From Ahniella sp. (lineage in GTDB: Bacteria; Pseudomonadota; Gammaproteobacteria; Xanthomonadales; Ahniellaceae): 64,000 nucleotides of DNA. The first letter of the stretch is position 1; each line of letters starts with the position of its first letter. The stretch is from contig JADJRU010000003.1 in NCBI GenBank assembly GCA_016712105.1, positions 244,778 to 308,777 on the forward strand, given 5' to 3'. A program made the translations under genes and the position numbers. The notes beneath the pieces were generated by a model that was given only the letters and a program-made list of their open reading frames with translations, ran no database searches and was not told where the DNA came from. Of this stretch, positions 29,966 through 37,954 are shown one piece after another.

Positions 29966-30183
29966 TGAACAGCATCCGGATCATTGCAATCGGATTGATC
30001 ATCGCCGGTGTGTTGGCGCTCGCCTATGGCGGATTCACGTACACCCGCGAAACGCATCAGGCCGACATCGGCCCGATCCACATGTCGTTTGCAGACAAGA
30101 AGACCGTGAACATTCCGATCTGGGCCGGTATTGCGTCGATCGTTGCCGGTGGCCTGATGCTCGTCCTGCGCAAGCCGAACTGA
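29965..30183 (+). CDS. Small two-helix membrane protein
   Basis: 72 residues. Two hydrophobic segments (IIAIGLIIAGVLALAYGGF and WAGIASIVAGGLMLVL) flank a polar loop of about 30 residues, HQADIGPIHMSFADKKTVNI. This resembles DUF3185-like small membrane proteins, though I do not assign the family firmly. It starts on the stop codon of the DUF1328 gene and ends 14 bp before the FecR-domain gene, so all three probably form one operon. Confidence 0.7.
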   Translation: MNSIRIIAIGLIIAGVLALAYGGFTYTRETHQADIGPIHMSFADKKTVNIPIWAGIASIVAGGLMLVLRKPN

Positions 30184-30197
30184 AAGGAATCCGCCCC

Positions 30198-32387
30198 ATG
30201 TCCATCGTGTCGCGCTGGCAGGCCATCATCGCCCTGCTGTTGTTTGGTACCGGAGGCGCGATCCAGGCGCAGACCGGGTATGACGATCCGTCCGGACGGG
30301 TGGGTCGCATCAACCATATGAAGGGTGATGTGTCGTACTCGCCGTCTGGCGAAGACGAATGGTTGCAGGCTGCCCGCAATCGGCCGGTGATCAGTGGTGA
30401 TCGCCTGTGGACCGGCCGCGGTGCGCGACTCGAGTTGCAGATGGGCAGTGCGGCCGTCCGGCTGGATGGCCAAACCAGCTTCGAGTTGCTGGATCTCGAT
30501 GATCGATTTGCGCAGTTCCAGGTGTCCCAAGGTGCCGTGAACCTGACCATCAGGCGACTCCGCGAGCAGCAGGACTTCGAGATCGCCACACCCAATCTGG
30601 TGTTCACCACCGATGTCGCCGGTCGTTATCGCATTGATTTCGAGCCCGAGACGCAGGAGACCACCGTGACGGTATGGCGTGGTCGCGGCGAAGTGTACGG
30701 CGATGATGGCAATCTGCACATCGAGGCCGGCGAGTCCGTACGCTTTTATGGCAACGACCTGGCCGACTACGACGTTCGGAACGTGTCGCACAGCGACAGC
30801 TTCGATCGGTACTGTCTCGACCGCGACCAGGTGCTCGAACGTTCGGTGTCCCTGCGGTATCTCGATGATGACGTGATCGGATACGTTGATCTCGATCTGC
30901 ATGGTCGCTGGTATGCCGAACGCAACTACGGCAACGTCTGGTATCCAAACCAGGTTGCGAACGACTGGGCGCCGTATCGTGATGGCCACTGGGTGTGGCA
31001 GGAACCGTGGGGCTGGACCTGGGTTGACAACGCGGTGTGGGGCTTTGCGCCTTCGCATTATGGTCGCTGGATCCACCTGTCGGGCCGATGGGGCTGGATT
31101 CCGGGCCCACGAAATGTGCGCCCCATCTATGCGCCAGCACTGGTGGCATTCGTCGGTGGTCGCAACTGGAGTCTATCCGTCAGTTTCGGGAATCGCTCAC
31201 CGGTGGGCTGGTTCCCGCTGGGTCCGCGTGAACCTTACTACCCGTCCTATCGGGCGAGCCGGGATTACTTCACACGCGTGAACGTCAACAACACGACGAT
31301 CAACACGACGATCATCAACAACACCTACAACAACTACGCCAGTGGGCAATTCCAGACCAATCAGGTGTATGCCAATCGGACCGTGCAAGGTGCGCTGACC
31401 GCAGTGCCGAGCGAGGTGTTCGTGAATGCGCGTCCGGTGCGCGGTGCGATGCTGGCACTTGACCAACGCGCCTTGTCCACGGGTTCCTTGACACGAATGG
31501 CGGCGATCGCGCCCAGTCAGCGCAGTGTGCTCGGGGCCGACAGTGCGGCGCGCGTGCGACCCGAACGGCAGGTCTTCGATCGCAGCGTCATGGTCCGTAC
31601 TGCCCCGCCCGCCGAACAACAGTCCTTCCAGGACCGCTCTCAGCAACTGCAGAGAAACCCGGGGTTAGTGCCGGAGCCCACGCCGCGTGGCAATACGAAC
31701 CACAGCGCCAGCGATGAGAACCGCAACGTTCGCGTGCTTCTGGATTCACCTGCCATGCGGACCGACATGCGCGAGTCCGACAAACCGGTGCCGGAGCGTC
31801 GATCGTTGGGTGATCCGCAGCGCCCGAATCCGCAGGTCAACCCGAACAATCCGGGCGTCGACTCGCAGCGTATCCAGGCAGAGCAGCAGGAACGGCAGCG
31901 TCAGACTGATCAGCAAGAACAGCAACGCCAATCGGAACAAGCTCGCCAGGCCGAGCAGCAGAATCGTCAGGCGGAGCAGTCGCGCCAGGTCGAGCAGCAG
32001 AATCGTCAGGCCGAACAGGCACGGCAGGTCGAGCAGCAGAACATGCAGGCCGAACAAGCCCGGCAGGTCGAGCAGCAGAATCGTCAGGCCGAACAGCAGA
32101 ATCGTCAGGCCGAACAGGCCCGATTGATTGAGCAGCAGAACCGCGACGCCGAACAAGCCCGGCAGGCCGAACAGCAAGCGCGCGAAGCAGAAGCGCAGCG
32201 GCAGTCGGAACAACGCCCGATCAAGCCGGAACGTGATCAAACGCCCAGGGGCAAGGAGCCGCGGTCGGACCGTGACCGCGCGGAGGGCGAGGAAGACGAG
32301 GACGACGACAAGAAGGACTCGAAGGGCAAGAACCCGCGCAAGGATGCGCCTCGTGACAATGCCTCGTCAGCATCGCCGCTTGCCTGA
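30198..32387 (+). CDS. FecR-domain, YXWGXW-repeat secreted protein with Gln-rich tail
   Basis: 729 residues. Signal peptide to about residue 25 (ALLLFGTGGAIQAQ). A FecR-like beta domain (about 35-190) has GDVSYSPSGEDEWLQA and RGARLELQMGS. A Tyr/Trp-rich region (about 230-330, e.g. WVWQEPWGWTWVDNAVWG) matches proteins with YXWGXW/DUF6600 repeats. From about residue 580 the chain is a Gln/Glu/Arg heptad-like repeat, then a charged end with EEDEDDDKK. Function unknown; FecR and Trp-repeat modules suggest binding in the envelope. Confidence 0.85.
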   Translation: MSIVSRWQAIIALLLFGTGGAIQAQTGYDDPSGRVGRINHMKGDVSYSPSGEDEWLQAARNRPVISGDRLWTGRGARLELQMGSAAVRLDGQTSFELLDLDDRFAQFQVSQGAVNLTIRRLREQQDFEIATPNLVFTTDVAGRYRIDFEPETQETTVTVWRGRGEVYGDDGNLHIEAGESVRFYGNDLADYDVRNVSHSDSFDRYCLDRDQVLERSVSLRYLDDDVIGYVDLDLHGRWYAERNYGNVWYPNQVANDWAPYRDGHWVWQEPWGWTWVDNAVWGFAPSHYGRWIHLSGRWGWIPGPRNVRPIYAPALVAFVGGRNWSLSVSFGNRSPVGWFPLGPREPYYPSYRASRDYFTRVNVNNTTINTTIINNTYNNYASGQFQTNQVYANRTVQGALTAVPSEVFVNARPVRGAMLALDQRALSTGSLTRMAAIAPSQRSVLGADSAARVRPERQVFDRSVMVRTAPPAEQQSFQDRSQQLQRNPGLVPEPTPRGNTNHSASDENRNVRVLLDSPAMRTDMRESDKPVPERRSLGDPQRPNPQVNPNNPGVDSQRIQAEQQERQRQTDQQEQQRQSEQARQAEQQNRQAEQSRQVEQQNRQAEQARQVEQQNMQAEQARQVEQQNRQAEQQNRQAEQARLIEQQNRDAEQARQAEQQAREAEAQRQSEQRPIKPERDQTPRGKEPRSDRDRAEGEEDEDDDKKDSKGKNPRKDAPRDNASSASPLA
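31930..32215 (+). repeat. In-frame repeat array encoding EQQNRQAEQARQV-type units
   Basis: Imperfect tandem units of roughly 36-45 bp (core GAGCAGCAGAATCGTCAGG) encode about eight variants of the 13-residue unit EQQNRQAEQARQV. The unit predicts a long single coiled coil. Copy number could change by slippage or recombination. Confidence 0.8.
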
Positions 32388-32413
32388 TTCGCACGAAACG
32401 TTTCCAACCCTTT

Positions 32414-32445
32414 GTCGCAGGACGATGACCGTGTCGTCCTGCGAC
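32414..32445. repeat. 12-bp perfect hairpin between the FecR-domain gene and the DUF3309 gene
   Basis: GTCGCAGGACGA and its exact complement TCGTCCTGCGAC around an 8-base loop, 26 bp after the FecR-domain stop and 29 bp before the DUF3309 ATG. There is no T tract downstream, so it may be an RNA processing or stability element or an operator rather than a simple terminator. Confidence 0.6.
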
Positions 32446-32474
32446 CCGAACCACACCGCTCCCGGAGATACACC

Positions 32475-32633
32475 ATGTCCATTGGACTGATCCTTCTGAT
32501 TGTTCTTGTCCTCGTCCTCGTCGGTTCTCTGCCGAACTGGAACCACAGCCGTTCATGGGGTTATGGACCCAGCGGTGGATTGGGCCTGGTGTTGTTGATC
32601 GTCGTGATCCTGTTGTTGATGGGCAGGATCTGA
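32475..32633 (+). CDS. DUF3309 small membrane protein
   Basis: 52 residues. The family signature is clear: a leading hydrophobic run (IGLILLIVLVLVLVGSLP), then NWNHSRSWGYGPSGGLGLVL and a second hydrophobic run ending LLMGRI. GGAGA precedes the ATG. Function is unknown; homologues are found among stress-induced small proteins. Hairpins lie on both sides, so it may be transcribed as its own unit. Confidence 0.9.
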   Translation: MSIGLILLIVLVLVLVGSLPNWNHSRSWGYGPSGGLGLVLLIVVILLLMGRI

Positions 32634-32657
32634 CGCCGCTCTTTCGAGACAAGCCTG

Positions 32658-32739
32658 CGTGAATCAATCACTTGTGTCGTTGATTCACGGAAACACGAAC
32701 CACGAAACGATGTAACAGGCTGTTGTTGGACAGCCTGTT
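32658..32739. terminator. Two successive hairpins after the DUF3309 gene
   Basis: Hairpin A has a perfect 10-bp stem (CGTGAATCAA / TTGATTCACG, 32658-32689, 12-base loop). Hairpin B has a perfect 9-bp stem (AACAGGCTG / CAGCCTGTT, 32714-32739, 8-base loop). Neither has a T tract, but both stand between the DUF3309 gene and the next regulator and may separate the transcripts or bind a regulator. Confidence 0.5.
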
Positions 32740-32853
32740 ATGTTCGCCCGAAACAGAGTATGTGTCCCACCGTACATAAAAAACATGGGCGAATCGATAC
32801 CCTGTTTGACGTGGCGCTTGGCGCTGCGTCAGCGGAACGCGGAGGCCGCTCCC

Positions 32854-33603
32854 ATGTCAAAGATCCACAGTCCCAAAGAAAACCACTTGCTGGAAGTCTT
32901 GCCGCCGGAAGTTCAAGGGCGGTTGTTCCCTCATCTGGAACTGGTTGATCTGCCTCTCGGGCATGTTCTGTACGAATCCGGGCATGCCCTGCGCCACGTG
33001 TACTTCCCGATCGACTCGATTGTGTCCATGTTGTACGTCATGGAAAGTGGCGCGTCCGCCGAAATTGCAGTCGTCGGTAACGAAGGACTGGTGGGCGTCG
33101 CATTGTTCATGGGTGGCGAGAGCACACCCAGTCGAGCCGTCGTACAAAGTGCCGGCATGGCGTATCGAACGCCCGGTCATCGGGTCGTCGAGGAGTTCAA
33201 TCGTCATGGTGAAATGTTGACGCTGTTCCTCCGCTATACGCAGGCCTTGATCACGCAGATGGCCCAGACTGCCGTGTGTAATCGGCATCACTCCATCGAT
33301 CAGCAGTTGTGCCGTTGGTTGTTGTTGTCGCTTGATCGTCTGTCGGGCAACAAATTGGTGATGACCCAGGAACTCATTGCAAACATGCTGGGTGTGCGTC
33401 GCGAAGGTGTGACGGATGCAGCTGGAAAACTGCAACGAAAGGGTGTCATCGAATACAACCGCGGACATATCACGGTCATCGATCGAAAGCAGCTGGAAAC
33501 CTTGAGCTGCGAGTGTTACCAGGTCGTGAAACGCGAAACCGACCGACTGTTGCCGAGCCTCTCGCTGCGTCGCCCCCGGGCACACTCAAACGCTCAGTCA
33601 TGA
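32854..33603 (+). CDS. Crp/Fnr family transcriptional regulator, copy 1
   Basis: 249 residues from MSKIHSPKENH (GGAGG upstream; longer in-frame starts lack one). The cNMP-like beta-roll (about 15-140) has PIDSIVSMLYVMESGASAEIAVVGNEGLVG but no clear cAMP-binding arginine set and no N-terminal Fe-S cysteines. A C-terminal winged HTH has MTQELIANMLGVRREGVTDAAGKLQRKG. Similar in layout to the copy at 35537-36247. The effector is unknown; it is flanked by small stress-type membrane genes it may control (inference). Confidence 0.88.
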   Translation: MSKIHSPKENHLLEVLPPEVQGRLFPHLELVDLPLGHVLYESGHALRHVYFPIDSIVSMLYVMESGASAEIAVVGNEGLVGVALFMGGESTPSRAVVQSAGMAYRTPGHRVVEEFNRHGEMLTLFLRYTQALITQMAQTAVCNRHHSIDQQLCRWLLLSLDRLSGNKLVMTQELIANMLGVRREGVTDAAGKLQRKGVIEYNRGHITVIDRKQLETLSCECYQVVKRETDRLLPSLSLRRPRAHSNAQS

Positions 33604-33748
33604 GCAAGAAGTACGACTGCACCTGATCCATTCGAGTGCTTGAAACATAACTTGCCGGATCCATGAAGCGATCCGGCAAGTCCTTTTCTACCGCGTCACT
33701 TCCTGCCGGGTTTCATTCGGCGAGTCGGCGACTGACGGCTGTGAGGCA

Positions 33749-33946
33749 TCAGATCGCGCGCGACTCGCCCGGGATGCTGCCCGAAGAAGGCGGTGGGGTC
33801 ACTGAAGGGCCTGCGACGATGGGACCTGGTTTGGTCGGTTCAACATCACCTGGTGGTGAGACAGCCGGTGCTGGCTTCACCTCAATGGCGGGTTTGATCG
33901 GCGTCGGCGCGTTGTCTTTCTGAATCGGGTCATTTGGGTGTTTCAT
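33749..33946 (-). CDS. Small proline-rich protein, hypothetical
   Basis: 65 residues, starting MKHPNDPIQKDNAPTP behind a good GTGGAGTG ribosome site. Roughly a quarter of residues are proline, with PKPG/PTPP-like stretches, and there is no signal or membrane segment. Not a family I recognise. It is the only minus-strand gene in this block. The opposite-strand frame also looks Gly/Pro-rich, so coding is supported mainly by the ribosome site. Confidence 0.45.
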   Translation of the reverse strand: MKHPNDPIQKDNAPTPIKPAIEVKPAPAVSPPGDVEPTKPGPIVAGPSVTPPPSSGSIPGESRAI

Positions 33947-34103
33947 GGTGATCACTCCACTAAAGCCGCAGCGAGCGCAATTGCCGGCCATCTGCTTCAG
34001 ACAAGACCATGGACACTAATCACGTGATCGTCCGGCGTCCGTGCGGTGTGGCACCGAGGCACATGGCTACCGCCGTTCCCTTTGAGCCTGGAATCGTGTC
34101 CTA

Positions 34104-34129
34104 GTGTTCGATGGCGTACAGACCGGCCA
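34104..34129 (+). repeat. 26-bp upstream block, copy 2
   Basis: Partner of 29644-29669 with 23 of 26 identical bases. It ends 100 bp upstream of the YqjD-like gene. A GGAAT lies 10 bp before this copy and a GGAAC 13 bp before the other, but the spacings differ, so I do not assign a sigma factor. Confidence 0.5.
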
Positions 34130-34229
34130 TCCCGATGTCCGTATGGTCAGCCTTCAGTCCTCCCCGTCACGCCGGCGATCCCGTCGGCGCACGCGACGAA
34201 TCGGCCGGACTGCCAGAAGGACACTCACC

Positions 34230-34595
34230 ATGTACACCAATCCCATGCAATCCGAAGCAGCCAACGGAGCCCGACACGCTTCCGCGGAAAAATCGATCCG
34301 CGCCGGCGGCTCGGGCCTCAAGAACGAATTCAAGGATTTGATCACCGACATCGAGGAACTTGTCATGCAAACCGCATCACTGACCGGCGACGAACTCAGT
34401 CTCGTCCGCGAAAAGCTGTCCGAGCGTCTCGACACCGCCAAAGAGTCGCTGCAGGCGATGGGTGGCGACATGGCCAAACGTGCACGCAAGACCGCAACGG
34501 CCACCAACGAATACGTGCATGAGCAACCGTGGAAGGCCATTGGTATCGGCGCCACCGTAGGCCTGCTGCTCGGCGTTATTCTTGCTCGACGCTGA
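34230..34595 (+). CDS. YqjD/ElaB-like DUF883 membrane-anchored protein
   Basis: 121 residues. A soluble helical region (FKDLITDIEELVMQTASLTG, then DTAKESLQAMGGDMAKRA) is followed by EQPWKAIGIGATVGLLLGVILARR, the C-terminal membrane anchor typical of DUF883. E. coli YqjD and ElaB bind ribosomes at the membrane in stationary phase. AGAAGGA precedes the ATG. It is followed by YqjE- and YqjK-like genes, the conserved yqjDEK order. Confidence 0.9.
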   Translation: MYTNPMQSEAANGARHASAEKSIRAGGSGLKNEFKDLITDIEELVMQTASLTGDELSLVREKLSERLDTAKESLQAMGGDMAKRARKTATATNEYVHEQPWKAIGIGATVGLLLGVILARR

Positions 34596-34707
34596 TCTGA
34601 ATGCGGCGATCCGGCACAGAAGTCAAACCCCTGTGCCCGATCGTTGATATGGCAAACCTCGAGTATCGAGTTCCCATTACAACAGTCCTCCAAGCGGGAG
34701 TCAGTCC

Positions 34708-35154
34708 ATGAGCAGTACGCCCGAACTACGTCATCGAGCGGACGGATCGATCGGTGCCGACATTCACTCGAGCACGGTCCGTATCCTGAGGATCATCCAT
34801 CTGCTCCGATCGGCGGGTGGTGACTTGCTGAATCAGGCCGGTTTGCACGGTCGCCTCGCAGAGCTCGAATGGACTATCGAGAAACGCCGTCTGGCGGACA
34901 TGCTGGCAGCGGTGGTCTTGGCCGCAGCAGCCCTGTTGTGCATGATGATCTTTGCCGGTGTGTTGGTACTCGCACTCAGTTGGGATACGGCATATCGGAC
35001 AGCAAGCATCATTGGTCTGATCGCCGTCTATGCCATCGCGCTGGGTCTGGCGTGGCAACGTCTCGCAAAACGATCGGCACAGGGCAGCAATGCCTTCTCG
35101 GCGACCCGTGCTGAGCTGGAAGCCGATCTCGCGCTGCTGAAGCATCAGCTGTGA
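34708..35154 (+). CDS. YqjE-like phage-holin-family (DUF1469) membrane protein
   Basis: 148 residues. A helical soluble start leads to LAELEWTIEKRRLADMLAAVVL and two membrane segments (about 73-95 and 103-120), then a polar helical tail. This is the YqjE/Actinobacterial holin fold; the family name does not imply a phage origin. The stop overlaps the GTG of the next gene (GTGA). Confidence 0.82.
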   Translation: MSSTPELRHRADGSIGADIHSSTVRILRIIHLLRSAGGDLLNQAGLHGRLAELEWTIEKRRLADMLAAVVLAAAALLCMMIFAGVLVLALSWDTAYRTASIIGLIAVYAIALGLAWQRLAKRSAQGSNAFSATRAELEADLALLKHQL

Positions 35155-35441
35155 ACAAGCTCAGCGCCGCCGAACTCGAAGTCGAAGTGGCCGCGATCCG
35201 ACAGCGGATGGCAGCACAACGACTGATCATTGCGCATCGGGTGGATCCACCCGCCGACGCCCCTCCTGCGTTTCCGCGCAGCAAGACGATGCAATGGATC
35301 GTCCGCGATCCACGTTTTGCAACCGGACTGGTGGCTGGAGCGAGTGGCCTGTTTTTCGCGACCCGCCTGATCCGGAACAAGCCGCTGCTGCCGATGCTGG
35401 CCGGTGTGGTCCGGTTGGTGAAGCTTCTCAAACACAGTTGA
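35151..35441 (+). CDS. YqjK-like small protein
   Basis: 96 residues from GTG 35151, overlapping the YqjE-like stop by 4 bp. The N-terminal half is helical and charged (AAELEVEVAAIRQRMAAQRL); the C-terminal half has a hydrophobic stretch and a basic end (LLPMLAGVVRLVKLLKHS). Position and layout match YqjK of the yqjDEK operon, though similarity cannot be measured here. Confidence 0.65.
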   Translation: MNKLSAAELEVEVAAIRQRMAAQRLIIAHRVDPPADAPPAFPRSKTMQWIVRDPRFATGLVAGASGLFFATRLIRNKPLLPMLAGVVRLVKLLKHS

Positions 35442-35536
35442 TCGAACACATCCAGGGTGACACGCATCCGGCATGACCTTTTTCGCCGGCCCGCATATTT
35501 CGATCTCGCACCTGTCACTCGCTGAAGGACTTCCGA

Positions 35537-36247
35537 ATGTCCGAGTTCTCACGCCCTACGGTCGACAACCGGTTGATCGCCGTCTTGCCTCGAGCCGAGC
35601 GCGAACGCCTCCTCAACGATTGCGATCTGACCCGAATCACATTCGGCCAGGTCCTTTGTGAGGCGAACGCGCCGATGCCTTTTGCCTATTTTCCGCTCGA
35701 TGGTTTCGTGTCCCTGTTCGTGACCGTAGTGGGCCATCCACCGATGGAAGTAGGTCTGATCGGAGACGAGGGAATGCTCGGGACAAACTTTGTCCTCGGT
35801 GTTCCGAGATCCGCCCTGCTCGCGGTGGTCCAAGGTCACGGCAGCACGCTGCGCATCTCCGCGGCGCGATTGCGCCAGCATCTCAAACCTCAGTCCAAGT
35901 TGTTGCGCCTGATCAAACGCTACATCCAGGTGCAGATCGCCCAACAAGCACGCGTCGTGGCCTGTACCCATTTTCATGAAACCGAAGCGCGTCTGTCGCG
36001 CTGGCTGTTGATGTCACATGACCGCGCCCATTCCGACCAGTTCCACCTGACACACCAGTTCCTCGGCGATATGTTGGGCGTGCAGCGCGGAGCAGTGACC
36101 CTCGCTGCCGGTGACCTGCAACGGCGCGGTTTGATCCGTTATACGCGCGGCAACATCGAAGTCCTTTCCCGGATCGGGCTCGAAGCCATGTCCTGTGACT
36201 GTTATGCAGCGATGACTTCGGATTACGCGCGCCAGTTCCCGGCCTGA
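35537..36247 (+). CDS. Crp/Fnr family transcriptional regulator, copy 2
   Basis: 236 residues. It has the same layout as copy 1: beta-roll with FPLDGFVSLFVTVVGHPPME and GLIGDEGMLG, a dimerisation helix, and an HTH with LTHQFLGDMLGVQRGAVTLAAGDLQRRG. No Fe-S cysteines at the N-terminus, so not a true FNR. GAAGGA lies upstream of the ATG. A 12-bp palindrome lies downstream, before the ice-binding-like gene. Confidence 0.88.
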   Translation: MSEFSRPTVDNRLIAVLPRAERERLLNDCDLTRITFGQVLCEANAPMPFAYFPLDGFVSLFVTVVGHPPMEVGLIGDEGMLGTNFVLGVPRSALLAVVQGHGSTLRISAARLRQHLKPQSKLLRLIKRYIQVQIAQQARVVACTHFHETEARLSRWLLMSHDRAHSDQFHLTHQFLGDMLGVQRGAVTLAAGDLQRRGLIRYTRGNIEVLSRIGLEAMSCDCYAAMTSDYARQFPA

Positions 36248-36334
36248 ACGGAAACCCGTTGTTATGTCTGCTGCCGCAAAGAGCGGCGCCACCCGCAATC
36301 GGGATACTCACGGTAACCGTTGTGAAGAACCAAA

Positions 36335-36346
36335 CATGACGTCATG
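36335..36346. promoter_or_regulatory. Palindrome CATGACGTCATG, possible operator
   Basis: Perfect 12-bp dyad located 68 bp upstream of the ice-binding-like gene's ATG and 88 bp after the second Crp/Fnr-like gene. Symmetry and position suit a dimeric regulator, but no second copy was found nearby. Confidence 0.35.
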
Positions 36347-36413
36347 GAACGGCCAGTCGCATTCGCCAAGGCCGCTGGTGTGCTCGCGAACCGCTCAGGA
36401 CTGGGACAAACCA

Positions 36414-37653
36414 ATGAACAGAACCACCGCTCGAACCAACGGAATCAAGGCCACGACCCAACACTTCCGCCCGATTCATCTCATGCTGGCGCTGGTCGCC
36501 GCTCTGGCACAGGCGCCATTGTGTATGGCGCAAACCGTCGACCTCGGAACCGCCGGGTCGTTCGCCGTACTCGGCGCATCGGCGGTGACCAACACCGGCC
36601 CGACGATCCTTGATGGTGATCTCGGGATTTTCCCCCGGAAACGCCAGCTCCGTAACCGGTTTCCCGCCAGGCACGGTGACCGGCACGACTCACTTTGCCG
36701 ACGCCGTGGCGCTGTCGGCCCAAAACGATACAACGACTGCCTACGACATCCTCGCAGGGAGAGCCTGCAACACCGTGATCGCAGGCGATCTGGGTGGTTT
36801 GACGCTGACGCCCGGCGTTTATTGTTCGGCCACCTCGATCGGCCTCACCGGAACCGTCACTCTGGATGCCCAGAACAATCCGGATGCGGTGTTCGTGTTC
36901 CAGGCCGGCAGTACGCTGACCACGGCGAGTGCTTCGAGCGTGATGGTCATCAACGCTGGCCAGAACTGCAACGTGTTCTGGCAGATCGGAAGTTCGGCGA
37001 CACTAGGCACCGGAACCAGCTTCATCGGCAACATTCTGGCGCTGGCCAGCATCACGCTGAACACCGGCAGTAGCGTCAACGGTCATCTACTCGCGAGGAC
37101 CGGCGCGGTCACTCTGGATGACGGTCGAGTCACGGCGTGCACCCTGGCAGGGGCTGGCCAATCGCCATCGGTGTCGAAGGCCTTCGATCCGGTCCAGATT
37201 CGTGTCGGCGGCACTTCGACGCTAACGATCACACTGACCAATCCTGCGCCGACCGCTGCCACCTTGTCTTCAGACTTGATCGACACGTTGCCGGCCGATG
37301 TCTCTGTCGCTGCGCTACCAAACGTGCAGACCACTTGCGGCGGGGCGGGCGTTCCGCTCGCACTGCCAGGCGGCACGACGGTGACCTTACCTGCCGGCCG
37401 GATCATTCCTGCAACCGGGTTTTGCACGGTCAGTGTTGACGTGACCTCCCTGTTGCCGGGGATCTATGTCAACACGATCCCGGCGGGTGGATTGGTCACG
37501 ACCAATGGCAACAATCCGGAGCCCGCGCAAGCGACACTCGAGGTCCTGGCGGGGGTGACGGTCAGGAGTATTCCAACCTTGTCGGCCCTGGCGTTGCTGC
37601 TGATGGCCGGGACGTTCCTGCTGACGGCCTGGTGGGGCATGCGCTCGCGCTGA
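36414..37653 (+). pseudogene. Ice-binding-like (DUF3494) protein with IPTL-CTERM tail, frameshifted as read
   Basis: ATG 36414 gives a signal peptide (LMLALVAALAQAPLCMAQ) and VDLGTAGSFAVLGASAVTN, the DUF3494 start. The frame breaks after ILDGDLGIFP at a C5 run (36632-36636) and resumes one frame over as GNASSVTGFPPGTVTGTTHF. The fold then continues to RTGAVTLDDGRVTAC. A repeat domain with ACTLAG to NNPEPAQ follows, and the protein ends in IPTLSALALLL plus a basic tail, the IPTL-CTERM sorting signal. Removing one C restores one ~412-residue protein. Ice binding is unproven; many DUF3494 proteins are adhesins. Confidence 0.8.
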
Positions 37654-37696
37654 CCGACCATCGTCTGGCCAGACATTCAGCCGATACGGATGATAA

Positions 37697-37728
37697 AAAG
37701 CCCGCCAGATGTGAATCTGGCGGGCTTT
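37697..37728 (+). terminator. Strong terminator hairpin after the ice-binding-like gene
   Basis: Perfect 14-bp stem (AAAGCCCGCCAGAT / ATCTGGCGGGCTTT) with loop GTGA, ending in TTT and starting with an A run, so it can act in both directions. It lies 44 bp past the stop. The rest of the 301-bp gap to the BON gene shows nothing recognisable. Confidence 0.85.
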
Positions 37729-37954
37729 CCATTTGGCAGGCCTTGAAACTCAAAGCCTGCACGACTTGACGGTCTGACCAACGCTGCAACGGCCTGCATC
37801 AAAAGAGACCTCCCAGACCCCGTCGATGCCAACTTTGCAGTGAGCGGATGAACCGTCGTGCTGACGAGGCTGCGTTTCGACAACCTCGTTCCATCACCCC
37901 GTGAAAGCACCACGGGCAAACCTTCCCTGGCAGATTCTTTTCTTGACTACGCTG

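Noticed and set aside
31930..32215. Tandem repeat considered as a CRISPR array
   Set aside because: Repeats are in-frame, adjacent and coding, with no spacers and no cas genes.
34708..35154. Phage holin, implying a prophage
   Set aside because: The gene lies in a yqjD-yqjE-yqjK-like order; there are no phage structural or lysis genes near.
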